Below are positions 55,627 to 64,000 of a stretch of 64,000 nt of DNA, piece by piece. Position 1 is the stretch's first letter. Each line of letters opens with the position of its first letter. The notes below the pieces were generated by a model. That model did not search any database. It worked only from the letters and a program-made list of their open reading frames with translations, and had not been told where the DNA came from. The position numbers and the translations under genes are program-made. Source of the stretch: Chitinophaga niabensis. Its GTDB lineage: Bacteria > Bacteroidota > Bacteroidia > Chitinophagales > Chitinophagaceae. The DNA is taken from positions 806,001-870,000 of the forward strand of contig NZ_FSRA01000002.1 of the NCBI RefSeq assembly GCF_900129465.1. Reading direction: 5' to 3'.

Positions 55627-57075
55627 ATGATCGGATTCCCTCCCAGATATGGAACCACCTACCGCCTGGAAAACCGCACATCTGCTGAACAGCTGATGAT
55701 CGCGTGGATGGCTGTTGAAAAAATGGGCTGGGAAGTTAGTACAGTAAGCCCGGATAGCATCACCGCCTTTACCAATTTCAGCCTCCGTTCCTGGAACGAA
55801 CAGGTAAGCATCCGGATCACCGAAGAAGAAATTGAACTTTTCAGCGTATCTACCGGCGTGCAGGTACTGGACTTTTTCAGGAACCGCCAGAACATCCGCC
55901 GCCTGCTCAAAGAAATAGCCATTTTAAACACGGATACACCTGCTGAATTACTCCTCGCACAATACGAAGAAAGGAAAGCGCAATTCAGCCAAACGGGTGA
56001 TTTCGTTCATCTCACACATAACACACGCATAGTCAGTGGTTTCATGAATGTGTTCAGGCCGGTAAAAGGATACTTCATCACCCCCATCCTGATCACTTTA
56101 CAGGTACTCCTCTTCCTCCTGCTCACTAATAAATGGCTGTTCCCGCATAGCACCTGGTGGACAATTGACCCACAGGCATTATTGGACGTTGGCGCAAACT
56201 ACAAGCCCCTCACACTTTTCGGAGAACCCTGGCGTTTGCTGACGGCAAACTTTTTGCATGCAGATGTATTACACCTGTTCTTTAATATGTATGGCCTGAT
56301 GGTTTGTGGCATCTACCTGGAATCCCTCCTGGGCCGATGGCGCTTCCTGCTTATTTACCTGCTTTGTGGCATCGGAGGAGGCATGGCCAGTTTATGGTGG
56401 CACGACAGGCTTGTTTCTGTCGGAGCCTCAGGAGCGGTATTCGGTTTGTTCGGATTCATCCTCATGCTGCTATTGCATCGTTTCCTGCAACCGGGCGAGA
56501 GAAAAGCCCTCCTGGTCAGCATTGGCATCTACCTCGTTTTTAGCCTGGCAGCTGTTTTCTTTGTGGATAATTTTGATCATGCCTGGCATATCGGAGGATT
56601 GATCACCGGCGCAATCCTGGCCTGGATAATATATCCCGGGTTAAGAACATCCACCTTTACCCGCACAGCATGGGCAGCAGGCATTATAAGTTCATTGTTC
56701 ATCGGCATTTATTTCCTGCTGCCAAGGGATGTAAATATCTATATCGCAAAATTGGAAAAGATGGACGAGAACTTTGTACTGGCAGCCGTAGTGTATAACA
56801 ACCAACACTCCGGGGAAGAACGAAAGAAATTACTGAAGGACTTTGGAATTTATTACATGAACGAAAACCTGCGTATCATGGATGAGATCGATCAGTTGTC
56901 GCTCAGCATAGATTCACGCAATCATAATAAACTATTACGCAGATTGATCACCACGCAAAAGAGCATGTATAACTATAGTTATAAAACATTGGAAGAAGGA
57001 AAAAATCGTTACGACAAGGAGATACTCGAAGCCATTCATGAATTGGGCAAGATGCAAAAGCTGCTGTCTGATTAA
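55627..57075 (+). CDS. rhomboid-family intramembrane serine protease
   Basis: 482 residues. A soluble N-terminal part (about 160 residues) is followed by about six membrane helices with the rhomboid signature: HLFFNMYGL loop, catalytic S268 (SVGASGAVFGLFGF) and H321 (DHAWHIGGLITG), and a C-terminal soluble helical tail. It cleaves membrane proteins inside the bilayer. It follows the PSP1 gene by 65 bp with a hairpin between. Substrate unknown. Confidence 0.95.
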   Translation: MIGFPPRYGTTYRLENRTSAEQLMIAWMAVEKMGWEVSTVSPDSITAFTNFSLRSWNEQVSIRITEEEIELFSVSTGVQVLDFFRNRQNIRRLLKEIAILNTDTPAELLLAQYEERKAQFSQTGDFVHLTHNTRIVSGFMNVFRPVKGYFITPILITLQVLLFLLLTNKWLFPHSTWWTIDPQALLDVGANYKPLTLFGEPWRLLTANFLHADVLHLFFNMYGLMVCGIYLESLLGRWRFLLIYLLCGIGGGMASLWWHDRLVSVGASGAVFGLFGFILMLLLHRFLQPGERKALLVSIGIYLVFSLAAVFFVDNFDHAWHIGGLITGAILAWIIYPGLRTSTFTRTAWAAGIISSLFIGIYFLLPRDVNIYIAKLEKMDENFVLAAVVYNNQHSGEERKKLLKDFGIYYMNENLRIMDEIDQLSLSIDSRNHNKLLRRLITTQKSMYNYSYKTLEEGKNRYDKEILEAIHELGKMQKLLSD

Positions 57076-57081
57076 GCCAGT

Positions 57082-58134
57082 CTATTTCTCCTCCTCAAAA
57101 TACAGCTTGTAAAAATGCATCGTCCTTTCCTCATCATACCCCCTTTCGATCATTTCCCGGTTACCGTGAATGTATACATGGAAGTTCCTGTCGAGCTTTA
57201 AAATACTCTTGAACACGCGCTGCTGTTTCTTTACCGCCGCACCGGAAATATCAAACTCATCCGGCACATCCAGTTTAAATTCTTCCCTGAAATGCTCCCT
57301 GTAATTCTTAAAGGCATCTACGGCATCCGGATGCCCCAGTACTTCTTCTGCAAATTCATTCAGTTTGAACTCCTCCCTGTCTTTGAAATAAGCAGCAGAT
57401 TTATTCAGCAGTTCTATCTGGTCCACCCGGTTCATTTCAAATTCTTCAGGTAACTTTTTCTGGATGAATTGCTGGCAGATGCTCACCATGGTTTCCGTCT
57501 GGTGATAACTGTCTTCCCTGCGTTGTACCTGCAGAAAAGCGTCTTTCCAGTAAACAGCTTCATTCTGTTTGCTGATGCTGTCTACGATACTTACTTTATA
57601 TCCTTCCTCCTGTTCCACATTAAAGACCAGGCAACCTTTATCCAGTTTATTGATATTGATCCCATCATCATAGTTCACTTCATAATTATCATTACTGAGA
57701 TAAACTTTCAGATAGGTATCCCTGTTCTCTGATTTAAAAATACCGATCGCTTCCACTTCTTCTCCATCCACCTGGCATTTGGAAAAATGCACAATGTACA
57801 GTTCACCGCCTTTGATCTTTGGATGCGTGGAGTGTTTGTAAAGATGTTTGGCAATGTTCACAGACTGCTCCTGGAAATTCTCCTTGTCTTCAAAGATCAG
57901 GCTGCAATATTTGAAAACCTCATTCAAGTGAAGGTCAGCCTCATGCGTGAAACGGAAATATTCCGCATTATTGGTGAAAGGCTGAATGAAATAGCTCAGC
58001 AACAGGGTACCGATCGTTTCATCCGTCAGCTCCAGTGGCTGCTGAGACAGTACCAGCGGATCTTCGTTGGTTGCGTTACCCACTTTGTGGATGGTGAGCC
58101 TTTCCAGGTCTTTTATATCAGATACATGAATCAT
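57082..58134 (-). CDS. nucleoid-associated protein (NdpA/YejK family)
   Basis: 350 residues with the NA37 fold: IHVSDIKDLERLTIHKVGNA at the start, IAKHLYKHSTHPKIKGGELY, IGIFKSENRDTYLKVYLSND, CQQFIQKKLPEEFEMNRVDQ, and a C-terminal FRSILKLDRNFHVYIHGNRE-like block (here VFKSILKLDRNFHVYIHG). Members bind nucleoid DNA; precise role unknown. It converges with the rhomboid gene with only 6 bp between the stops. Confidence 0.93.
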   Translation of the reverse strand: MIHVSDIKDLERLTIHKVGNATNEDPLVLSQQPLELTDETIGTLLLSYFIQPFTNNAEYFRFTHEADLHLNEVFKYCSLIFEDKENFQEQSVNIAKHLYKHSTHPKIKGGELYIVHFSKCQVDGEEVEAIGIFKSENRDTYLKVYLSNDNYEVNYDDGININKLDKGCLVFNVEQEEGYKVSIVDSISKQNEAVYWKDAFLQVQRREDSYHQTETMVSICQQFIQKKLPEEFEMNRVDQIELLNKSAAYFKDREEFKLNEFAEEVLGHPDAVDAFKNYREHFREEFKLDVPDEFDISGAAVKKQQRVFKSILKLDRNFHVYIHGNREMIERGYDEERTMHFYKLYFEEEK

Positions 58135-58191
58135 ACGGGCTGCAAATTAGGCGCATTTGTACTTTTACGCTAAAAAATTTAATTTCAGGGT

Positions 58192-59070
58192 ATGAAATAC
58201 TCCCTCTACCCCATAAGCCTTCTCTTTAGCATGGCAGCTTTCGCGCAGGAACCACTTTACACAGCCAAAGATCTGACCCCGGAAAATATGTTCTCTTCCA
58301 ACATTGAAGGGCCCAATTTCGACAAAGCCGGCAATTTATACGTTGTGAACTTTATCAAAGATGGTGTGATCGGAAAGATCAATTCCACCAATGGAAAGGG
58401 GGAGATCTTTGTTGTACTGCCGGATAGCAGTATTGCCAACAGTATTCAGTTCACCAGCAAAGGCAGTATGCTCCTGGCTGATTTCAAAGGCCACAATGTA
58501 TTGCAGGTAAGCATGCCCTCCAAAAAAGTGAGCGTGTATGTACACTCTTCAAAGTTCAACCAGCCCAATGATCTCTGCATCAATAAAAAGGATCAGGTAT
58601 TTGCCTCAGATCCTAACTGGAAAGAGCAAACAGGTCAGATCTGGCGGATAGATCCGGGAGGAAAAGCTGTGCTGCTGACTGCGGACATGGGTACCACCAA
58701 TGGAATTGAACTAAGCCCGAACGAAAAAATACTGTACGTGAATGAAAGTGTGCAGCGGAAAATATGGAAGTTTGATGTGGATGCCAAAGGCAATATCTCC
58801 AATAAAACCCTCTTCGCAGAATTTCCGGATCATGGATTTGATGGGATGAAATGCGATAAAGCCGGGAACCTTTATGTAACACGTTATGGCAAAGGCACCA
58901 TTGTTGTGCTCAGCCCTGCCGGAGAACAGCTCCGCGAAATTCAGATGAAAGGAAAATCCACCAGCAACCTCGTGTTCGGCGGTAAAGACGGTAAAACGGT
59001 TTTTGTTACCCTGCAGGACAGGAAGTGTATGGAAACCTTCCGTGTGGAGATCCCCGGCAAGCGGTTCTGA
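58192..59070 (+). CDS. secreted SMP-30/gluconolactonase-like beta-propeller protein
   Basis: 292 residues, signal peptide MKYSLYPISLLFSMAAFA. Beta-propeller repeats typical of the SMP-30/LRE family: IEGPNFDKAGNLYVVNFIKD, NGKGEIFVVLPDSSIANSIQ, FNQPNDLCINKKDQVFASDP, TTNGIELSPNEKILYVNES, FDGMKCDKAGNLYVTRYGKG. Metal-binding lactonase activity is likely (E/N/D residues in GPNF, QPNDL, TTNGIEL), substrate unknown. It is closed by a bidirectional terminator at 59170-59201. Confidence 0.9.
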   Translation: MKYSLYPISLLFSMAAFAQEPLYTAKDLTPENMFSSNIEGPNFDKAGNLYVVNFIKDGVIGKINSTNGKGEIFVVLPDSSIANSIQFTSKGSMLLADFKGHNVLQVSMPSKKVSVYVHSSKFNQPNDLCINKKDQVFASDPNWKEQTGQIWRIDPGGKAVLLTADMGTTNGIELSPNEKILYVNESVQRKIWKFDVDAKGNISNKTLFAEFPDHGFDGMKCDKAGNLYVTRYGKGTIVVLSPAGEQLREIQMKGKSTSNLVFGGKDGKTVFVTLQDRKCMETFRVEIPGKRF

Positions 59071-59169
59071 TACTTTCTTAACACAACCTGCAAATTTCAT
59101 TTGTATACCACAGGTTCGGTACGTGTTCTCTATTCCTTCACCTGGGGTATAGGTGAATATCATATCATA

Positions 59170-59201
59170 AAAAAGGCCGGCGCTACAACGCCAGCCTTTT
59201 T
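59170..59201. terminator. bidirectional terminator between SMP-30 gene and fabG
   Basis: AAAAAGGCCGGCG (59170-59182) with CGCCAGCCTTTTT (59189-59201, one mismatch); T tracts on both strands. Confidence 0.85.
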
Positions 59202-59217
59202 CAGTTATTTAAAAGGA

Positions 59218-59967
59218 TCAGGTATTCAACCCGCCGCAAACACTCAGCACCTGCCCTGTCACATAAGCACTCATGTCAGAAGCCAGGAAGAGGCATACAT
59301 TTGCGATGTCTTCCGGTGAACCGAATTTGCCTAAAGGAATTTGGTCCAGGTAGTTTTTTGCACCTTCACCATCTTTCAGGTAATGGGTCATATCCGTTTC
59401 CACAAAACCCGGTGCTACTGCATTCACCCGGATGTTGCGGCTGCCTATTTCCTGGGCTATGGATTTGGAGAATCCGATGATGCCGGCTTTGGAAGCAGCA
59501 TAGCTACTCTGGCCTGCATTACCTTTCATACCAATGATAGAACTCATATTAATGATGCTGCCGCTTTTTGCCTTCATCATCGGGCGCATCACCAGCTTGG
59601 TCATATTAAATACACTCTTCAGGTTCACATCCATCACCTCATCCCATTGTTCAGCGCTCATACGCAACAGCAGGTTATCTTTTGAGATTCCGGCATTATT
59701 TACACAAATATCCACCGTACCAAATTCTTTCAACACATCCGTTACCAGCGCATCACATTCTTCAAATACACCGGCATTACTTTTATACGCTTTGGCTTTC
59801 ACTCCTTTTGCGATCAGTTTAGCTTCCAGGGCTTTTGCTTTCTCGTCGGAGCTTACGTACGTAAACGCAACATTGGCTCCTTCATCTGCAAATTTCAACG
59901 CGATCGCTTCTCCGATCCCACGGCTTGCTCCAGTTACGATGGCTACTTTGTTGTTGAGTAATTTCAT
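59218..59967 (-). CDS. fabG: 3-oxoacyl-[acyl-carrier-protein] reductase
   Basis: 249 residues. Short-chain dehydrogenase motifs: TGASRGIGEAIA (nucleotide loop, residues 12-21), NNAGISKDN, S143 (INMSSIIG), Y156-AASK160 and PGFVETDMTHYL. Length and the FabG-type C-terminus (VCLFLASDMSAYVTGQVLSV, then CGG) support FabG over other SDR enzymes, though a non-fatty-acid role is possible. It is the last gene of the lptB-GH3-fabG operon, 32 bp after the GH3 gene. Confidence 0.92.
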   Translation of the reverse strand: MKLLNNKVAIVTGASRGIGEAIALKFADEGANVAFTYVSSDEKAKALEAKLIAKGVKAKAYKSNAGVFEECDALVTDVLKEFGTVDICVNNAGISKDNLLLRMSAEQWDEVMDVNLKSVFNMTKLVMRPMMKAKSGSIINMSSIIGMKGNAGQSSYAASKAGIIGFSKSIAQEIGSRNIRVNAVAPGFVETDMTHYLKDGEGAKNYLDQIPLGKFGSPEDIANVCLFLASDMSAYVTGQVLSVCGGLNT

Positions 59968-59999
59968 TTTAAACAGATAGGTTTTAGCTTTAGTTTGAA

Positions 60000-61523
60000 T
60001 TAGTGTTTTTCTACGAACCGGAGGATCTCCTCCAGTAAATGCCGCTCGTTATTGAGTCGTGGAACTTTATGCTGCCCGCCGAGTTTACCTTTGCTTTTCA
60101 GCCATTCTGTGAAACAACCCTGGGTCATTACACGAACAGTAGGGCGCCGCAATGCCATATCCTTATGGCGTTTAGCCTCATAATCGGAATTTATTGTCTT
60201 AAGTGTACTGTCTAATACGTCAATAAATGTTTCCAGGTTTGCCGGCATGGTTTCAAATTCAATCAGCCACTCATGCCCGCCGCTGCCACTTTCACTGAAA
60301 TAGATAGGTGCGGCCGTATAGTCATTCACAATAGCACCGGTTACCTCACAAGCCTTTCCAATGGCTTTATCTGTATTGTCTACGATCAGCTCTTCCCCAA
60401 ACGCGTTGATAAAAGATTTAGTACGTCCGCTTACCCTAATGCGGTAAGGTGCCAGGGATACAAATTGTACGGTATCGCCTACAAGATAACGCCAGAGGCC
60501 GCCGTTAGTACTGATCACAAGCGCATAGTTCTTTCCCGTTTCCACTTCATGTAATTGCAGTGTGCGGGGGAACTCTTTGCCGTATTCTTCCATCGGCATG
60601 AATTCATAGAAAATGCCATGGTTCAGGAAAAGCAGCAGGCCTTCTTCTCCCAGTACATCCTGTGCAGCAAAGAAACCTTCGGATGCATTATAGGATTCCA
60701 GGTAATTCATGTTCGGTTTGCGGATCAGCTTTTTGAACTGTTCCCGGTAGGGAGTGAAGCTCACACCACCATGCATATACAGTTCCAGGTTAGGCCATAC
60801 ATCCGCAAGATTGTCCGTACCTGTTAGTTCAAATATCCGTTTGATCAATACGATCGTCCAGGTAGGTACCCCTGCAATAGAGGTCACATTTTCATGGATC
60901 ACCGCATTGGCCATGCGTTCTATTTTTTCTTCCCACTCATCCATTAAAGCAATGGAAAGGTCCGGCGTGCGGATCATGTTTCCATAAAATGGCATGTTCT
61001 GCAACATCACGGCACTCAGGTCTCCTGCATAACTATCGCTGTCCGGAGCCAGTTTATTCACCTGGTGGCTGCCACCGATCACTAACGATTTACCCGTGAG
61101 CACATCAGAATCCGGCAGGTTATTATAATAAAGGGATAACACATCCCGTCCTGCGCGGTAATGGCAATCGTCCAGGCTTTCTATGGAAACAGGAATGAAT
61201 TTGCTTTTATCTGCTGTGGTACCGCTTGATTTGGCGAACCATTTTATCGGGGTGTTCCAGATCACATTCTGTTGCCCTTCCATCACACGCTGGATGTAGG
61301 GTTTAATGGATTCATAGTTATGAACGGGAACGCGTTGTTTAAATTCGTCTATCTTAAAAATATTGGAGAAGCCATACTGTTTGCCAAATTCCGTGTACTG
61401 TGCAGCGCTGAGCAGATTCTGAAATACCTGCTGCTGTACCTGCAGCGGATATTGCATAAAATGCTCAATACGGCCCATACGTATTCTGGCCAATTGTGAT
61501 AAAGCTGGACTTAAAATCTTCAT
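60000..61523 (-). CDS. GH3-family acyl-adenylating protein
   Basis: 507 residues with the GH3 layout: QLARIRMGRIEHFMQYPLQV start, KWFAKSSGTTADKSKFIPVS (ATP-binding loop), TSIAGVPTWTIVLIKRIFEL, YNASEGFFAAQDVLGEEGLL and VRVSGR-type RIRVSGRTKSFINAFGEELI. In plants GH3 enzymes conjugate amino acids to hormones; bacterial members adenylate unknown acids. Between lptB and fabG it may act in lipid or cell-envelope acid chemistry (inference from position). Confidence 0.92.
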   Translation of the reverse strand: MKILSPALSQLARIRMGRIEHFMQYPLQVQQQVFQNLLSAAQYTEFGKQYGFSNIFKIDEFKQRVPVHNYESIKPYIQRVMEGQQNVIWNTPIKWFAKSSGTTADKSKFIPVSIESLDDCHYRAGRDVLSLYYNNLPDSDVLTGKSLVIGGSHQVNKLAPDSDSYAGDLSAVMLQNMPFYGNMIRTPDLSIALMDEWEEKIERMANAVIHENVTSIAGVPTWTIVLIKRIFELTGTDNLADVWPNLELYMHGGVSFTPYREQFKKLIRKPNMNYLESYNASEGFFAAQDVLGEEGLLLFLNHGIFYEFMPMEEYGKEFPRTLQLHEVETGKNYALVISTNGGLWRYLVGDTVQFVSLAPYRIRVSGRTKSFINAFGEELIVDNTDKAIGKACEVTGAIVNDYTAAPIYFSESGSGGHEWLIEFETMPANLETFIDVLDSTLKTINSDYEAKRHKDMALRRPTVRVMTQGCFTEWLKSKGKLGGQHKVPRLNNERHLLEEILRFVEKH

Positions 61524-61553
61524 ACCAGGTTTTAACTAGGGTTGTGATAGTAG

Positions 61554-62315
61554 TTATTGTTTCGCAGCCTCGTCCAGGTAATCTTTCCTGCGGAGTACGA
61601 AATTTTGGCCAAGATACACTTTTCTTACCTGTTCATCTTCAGCTAGTTCTTCGGCCGTACCGGCTTTGAGGATCTTACCTTCAAATAATAAATAGGCTCT
61701 GTCTGTAATGGAAAGCGTTTCCTGTACGTTGTGGTCCGTGATCAGGATGCCAATGTTCCGGTATTTAAGTTTAGCTACTATGGCTTGGATATCTTCCACG
61801 GCAATAGGGTCGATCCCTGCAAAAGGTTCATCCAGCAGGATGAATTTAGGGTCTACTGCCAGGGCCCGGGCTATTTCTGTTCTCCGGCGTTCCCCTCCGC
61901 TGAGTACATCTCCGGGGCTTTTTCTCACGTGTTGTAAACGGAATTCCGTCAGCAGCTGTTCCAGTTTTTCTTTCTGGTCTGCCTTGTTCAGCTTCGTCAT
62001 TTCCAATACAGCAGCAATATTATCTTCCACGCTCAGCTTACGGAAAATGCTGGCTTCCTGGGGCAGGTAACCAATTCCCATCTGCGCTCTTTTGTACATC
62101 GGTAGCTTGGTGATATTCTGATCATTGAGGAAAACCTCCCCCTCATCCGGCTTGATAAGCCCTACCACCATATAAAAGGTAGTGGTCTTTCCCGCACCAT
62201 TAGGCCCCAGCAGGCCCACGATCTCTCCCTGCGTAACTTCCACAGATACATGATTTACCACGGTCCTTGCCCGGTATCTCTTAACCAATTGTTGTGTATG
62301 TATTCTTAGCGCCAT
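61554..62315 (-). CDS. lptB: LPS export ABC transporter ATPase LptB
   Basis: 253 residues from the ATG at 62315 (an upstream in-frame start at 62351 would lie before the -7 box at 62330-62337). ABC motifs: Walker A GPNGAGKTT, Q-loop YLPQEASIFRK, signature LSGGERRR, Walker B FILLDEPFAG, H-loop ITDHNVQE. The LptB-type pattern GIGYLPQEASIFRKLSVEDN is clear. It powers export of lipopolysaccharide by LptB2FG. It opens an operon with GH3 and fabG; LptFG are not in the window. Confidence 0.95.
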   Translation of the reverse strand: MALRIHTQQLVKRYRARTVVNHVSVEVTQGEIVGLLGPNGAGKTTTFYMVVGLIKPDEGEVFLNDQNITKLPMYKRAQMGIGYLPQEASIFRKLSVEDNIAAVLEMTKLNKADQKEKLEQLLTEFRLQHVRKSPGDVLSGGERRRTEIARALAVDPKFILLDEPFAGIDPIAVEDIQAIVAKLKYRNIGILITDHNVQETLSITDRAYLLFEGKILKAGTAEELAEDEQVRKVYLGQNFVLRRKDYLDEAAKQ

Positions 62316-62329
62316 AAACTGAATCTCAG

Positions 62330-62337
62330 CAAAAATA
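62330..62337 (-). promoter_or_regulatory. candidate -7 box of the lptB operon
   Basis: Reverse strand TATTTTTG, only 14 nt before the ATG at 62315; short leader. Confidence 0.55.
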
Positions 62338-62426
62338 GTAAAATAGGGCAATGAACCGCGGTTTAGGGCGATAGATAAACATTTTTAACCATTTATTGGC
62401 TATTAGTTAATTAATCTCCTAAATAA

Positions 62427-62434
62427 TATCTTTG
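62427..62434 (+). promoter_or_regulatory. candidate -7 box of metF
   Basis: TATCTTTG, 28 nt before the ATG; the same variant as before the split metH genes. Confidence 0.55.
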
Positions 62435-62462
62435 CGTGGTTTTATAATTACCGCTTTAAAAT

Positions 62463-63416
62463 ATGAAAGTTACTGAACATATTTCCCAGGCAAAAGATAC
62501 ATTGATCTCCTTTGAGATATTGCCGCCCCTGAAAGGGAAAAGTATTGAATCCATCTACGACCATCTGGACCCCCTCATGGAATTCAAGCCTTCTTTTATC
62601 AATGTTACTTATCACCGTAGCGAACATATGTTCAAAAAACGCGCGGATGGCTCTTTTGATAAGGTAGAGATCCGCAAACGCCCCGGAACGGTTGGCATCT
62701 GCGCCGCCATCATGAACCACTACCAGGTAGATGCGGTTCCGCACCTGATCTGTGGTGGTTTCAGCAAAGAAGAAACAGAAAATGCCCTCATAGACCTGAA
62801 CTTCCTGGGGATAGACAATGTGCTGGTGCTCCGCGGAGACGCTCCGAAGAATGAAACTTTCTTTGAAGCCCATCCTAATGGTCACCGTTACGCCATCGAT
62901 CTCCTTCAGCAGGTAGCCCAGATGAACAATGGCATCTACCTGGAAGAAGACCTCATGGGAGGCCTCAAAACCAAATTCTGCATTGGCATCGCAGCCTACC
63001 CGGAAAAACATTTCGAGGCGCCTAATATGCAAACGGATATGATGTACCTCCAGCGCAAAGTAGAAGCCGGCGCCGATTACATCGTTACCCAGATGTTCTT
63101 CGATAATAAAAAGTATTTCGACTTTGTAGCCAAATGCCGGGACATGGGCATCACCATTCCCATCATCCCCGGGCTGAAACCCCTCAGCACAAAGAAGCAA
63201 ATGACCATCTTACCCCGTACTTTCCATGTGGATATGCCGGAAGATCTGTACACAGAAGTGAATAAATGCAAAACAGATAAAGAGGTGGAGCTGGTAGGTA
63301 CTGAATGGCTCATCCAGCAATCAAAAGAACTGAAAGCGGCCGGCGTGCCTGTATTGCATTACTACACCCTGGGTAAACCTCACGTAGTGCGCAAAGTAGT
63401 GGAAACGGTTATGTAG
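62463..63416 (+). CDS. metF: 5,10-methylenetetrahydrofolate reductase
   Basis: 317 residues. MTHFR motifs: SFEILPPLKGKSIESIYDHL start, PSFINVTYH, GGFSKEETENALIDLNFLGI, NVLVLRGDAPKN, MMYLQRKVEAGADYIVTQMF and IPIIPGLKPL. FAD enzyme that reduces methylene-THF to 5-methyl-THF, the methyl donor for the split MetH at 27.3-31.0 kb. It is divergent from lptB. A terminator follows at 63429-63459. Confidence 0.96.
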   Translation: MKVTEHISQAKDTLISFEILPPLKGKSIESIYDHLDPLMEFKPSFINVTYHRSEHMFKKRADGSFDKVEIRKRPGTVGICAAIMNHYQVDAVPHLICGGFSKEETENALIDLNFLGIDNVLVLRGDAPKNETFFEAHPNGHRYAIDLLQQVAQMNNGIYLEEDLMGGLKTKFCIGIAAYPEKHFEAPNMQTDMMYLQRKVEAGADYIVTQMFFDNKKYFDFVAKCRDMGITIPIIPGLKPLSTKKQMTILPRTFHVDMPEDLYTEVNKCKTDKEVELVGTEWLIQQSKELKAAGVPVLHYYTLGKPHVVRKVVETVM

Positions 63417-63428
63417 GCAAAAAAAATA

Positions 63429-63459
63429 GCCATTACGTAGATACGCGATGGCCTTTTTT
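63429..63459 (+). terminator. terminator after metF
   Basis: GCCAT (63429-63433) pairs with ATGGC (63448-63452); inner CGT/ACG pairing; T run follows. Confidence 0.65.
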
Positions 63460-63562
63460 CCCTATAACTGTCACACCTTTGTTTTTGTTAAAAAACTTAT
63501 TGGTGATGTATTGCTAATATTAAGACGTAGGTAAACAGCTTTACCCCCACGTAAAAAATAAA

Positions 63563-63595
63563 AAAAGAAGCCGTCCATGCAGGACGGCTTCTTTT
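63563..63595. terminator. bidirectional terminator before the barrel gene end
   Basis: AAAAGAAGCCGTCC (63563-63576), ATGCA, GGACGGCTTCTTTT (63582-63595); perfect 14-bp stem with T on both sides. Confidence 0.9.
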
Positions 63596-63618
63596 ATAAA
63601 ATATAGTTTTATAGGTGA

Positions 63619-64000
63619 TCAGTAATCTTCCCGGTTAAATAAAAAACCAACACTGATCCCCAGGTACTGGTTCTTACTGCTCATTTTATCTATCCGGTCA
63701 ATATCCGTAAGTCCCATGCTGTAGTTGGCGCCTACCATTAACCCGTTATCAAATTCATACCCCAGTGCAAAATTTGCCCCTGCATCCCAGGGATACATCC
63801 GCACCACGGCCAGGTTATTATCTGAGCGGCGGGAAAACTGCACCTGCTTTGAGTTCTGCGTAATGCTCCGGCCATTCTGGGTAATATCAAAATCATACCG
63901 ACCGCGCAAACCATATCCCACATAAGGCCCAAATCCGGCAGCAATATTCCCGATACCTAACGGAAACTTATATACGAGATTAACAGGTAATTCAAGGTAA
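63619..64000 (-). CDS. outer-membrane beta-barrel protein, 3' part (5' end outside window)
   Basis: The frame stays open to the window edge, giving about 127 residues without a start. Strand-like segments with aromatic girdles (FPLGIGNIAAGFGPYVGYGL, GANFALGYEFDNGLMVGANY, SMGLTDID) and the C-terminal YLGISVGFLFNRED fit the porin/OMP_b-brl_2 group. Shorter readings from an internal ATG at 63921 miss the first strands. It ends at the terminator at 63563-63595. Confidence 0.85.
   Translation of the reverse strand, partial: YLELPVNLVYKFPLGIGNIAAGFGPYVGYGLRGRYDFDITQNGRSITQNSKQVQFSRRSDNNLAVVRMYPWDAGANFALGYEFDNGLMVGANYSMGLTDIDRIDKMSSKNQYLGISVGFLFNREDY

Overview
The window is a stretch of chromosome from a member of the Bacteroidota, most likely Chitinophagaceae and Chitinophaga-like. 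Reasons seen in the sequence: many genes are preceded by the Bacteroidota-type -7 element TAnnTTTG; IspG is the long form with an insert; a PSP1-domain protein, a Big_5 lipoprotein next to recR, a tiny THX ribosomal protein after HU, a GH3 protein and many small secreted or lipoproteins are present. No rRNA, tRNA, CRISPR array or prophage was seen. The naming of the genus is inference.

Layout. 1-3.9 kb: 5' part of carB, a small secreted protein, and a divergent regulator pair. 4-12.7 kb: MscS-type channel, TPR protein with a duplicated 3' end, acetyl-CoA synthetase, TonB-dependent receptor-like barrel, L,D-transpeptidase. 12.8-18.8 kb (minus): M16 protease, small secreted protein, beta-barrel protein, anti-sigma and ECF sigma. 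19-26.5 kb: kbl, a class D beta-lactamase lipoprotein, a VWA/TPR Bat pair, AraC regulator, ispG. 27-33.9 kb (mostly minus): methionine synthase split in two genes, a small plus-strand transcription unit with two mini-ORFs, comF and radA. 34-39.1 kb: zinc peptidase, rplM-rpsI-rpsB-tsf, pyrH. 39.1-43.7 kb is the accessory part: REP-like hairpins beside a degenerate RAYT-type transposase, a 59-aa mini-gene, an orphan TPR histidine kinase, a TGAACA box array, and two tandem double-glycine-leader peptides. 43.8-64 kb is mainly housekeeping: xth, HU, THX, pdxH, a motor-less helicase/nuclease relic, recR, holB, PSP1, rhomboid, nucleoid protein, lptB-GH3-fabG, metF, and the 3' end of an outer-membrane barrel gene.

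How they connect. MetF (end of window) makes the methyl donor used by the split MetH. RpsB, Tsf, RplM, RpsI and THX serve translation, with UMP kinase next door. RadA, RecR, HolB, Xth, HU and the nucleoid-associated protein are DNA maintenance functions. MscS, the L,D-transpeptidase, LptB, the sigma/anti-sigma pair and several barrels deal with the envelope.

The best candidates for something undescribed are the pair of Gly/Leu-rich peptides with near-identical GG leaders (43061-43687), separated by a terminator hairpin and lying downstream of an array of TGAACA boxes shared with an orphan sensor kinase; and the REP/RAYT locus just before it, whose transposase has lost the first histidine of its HUH motif.
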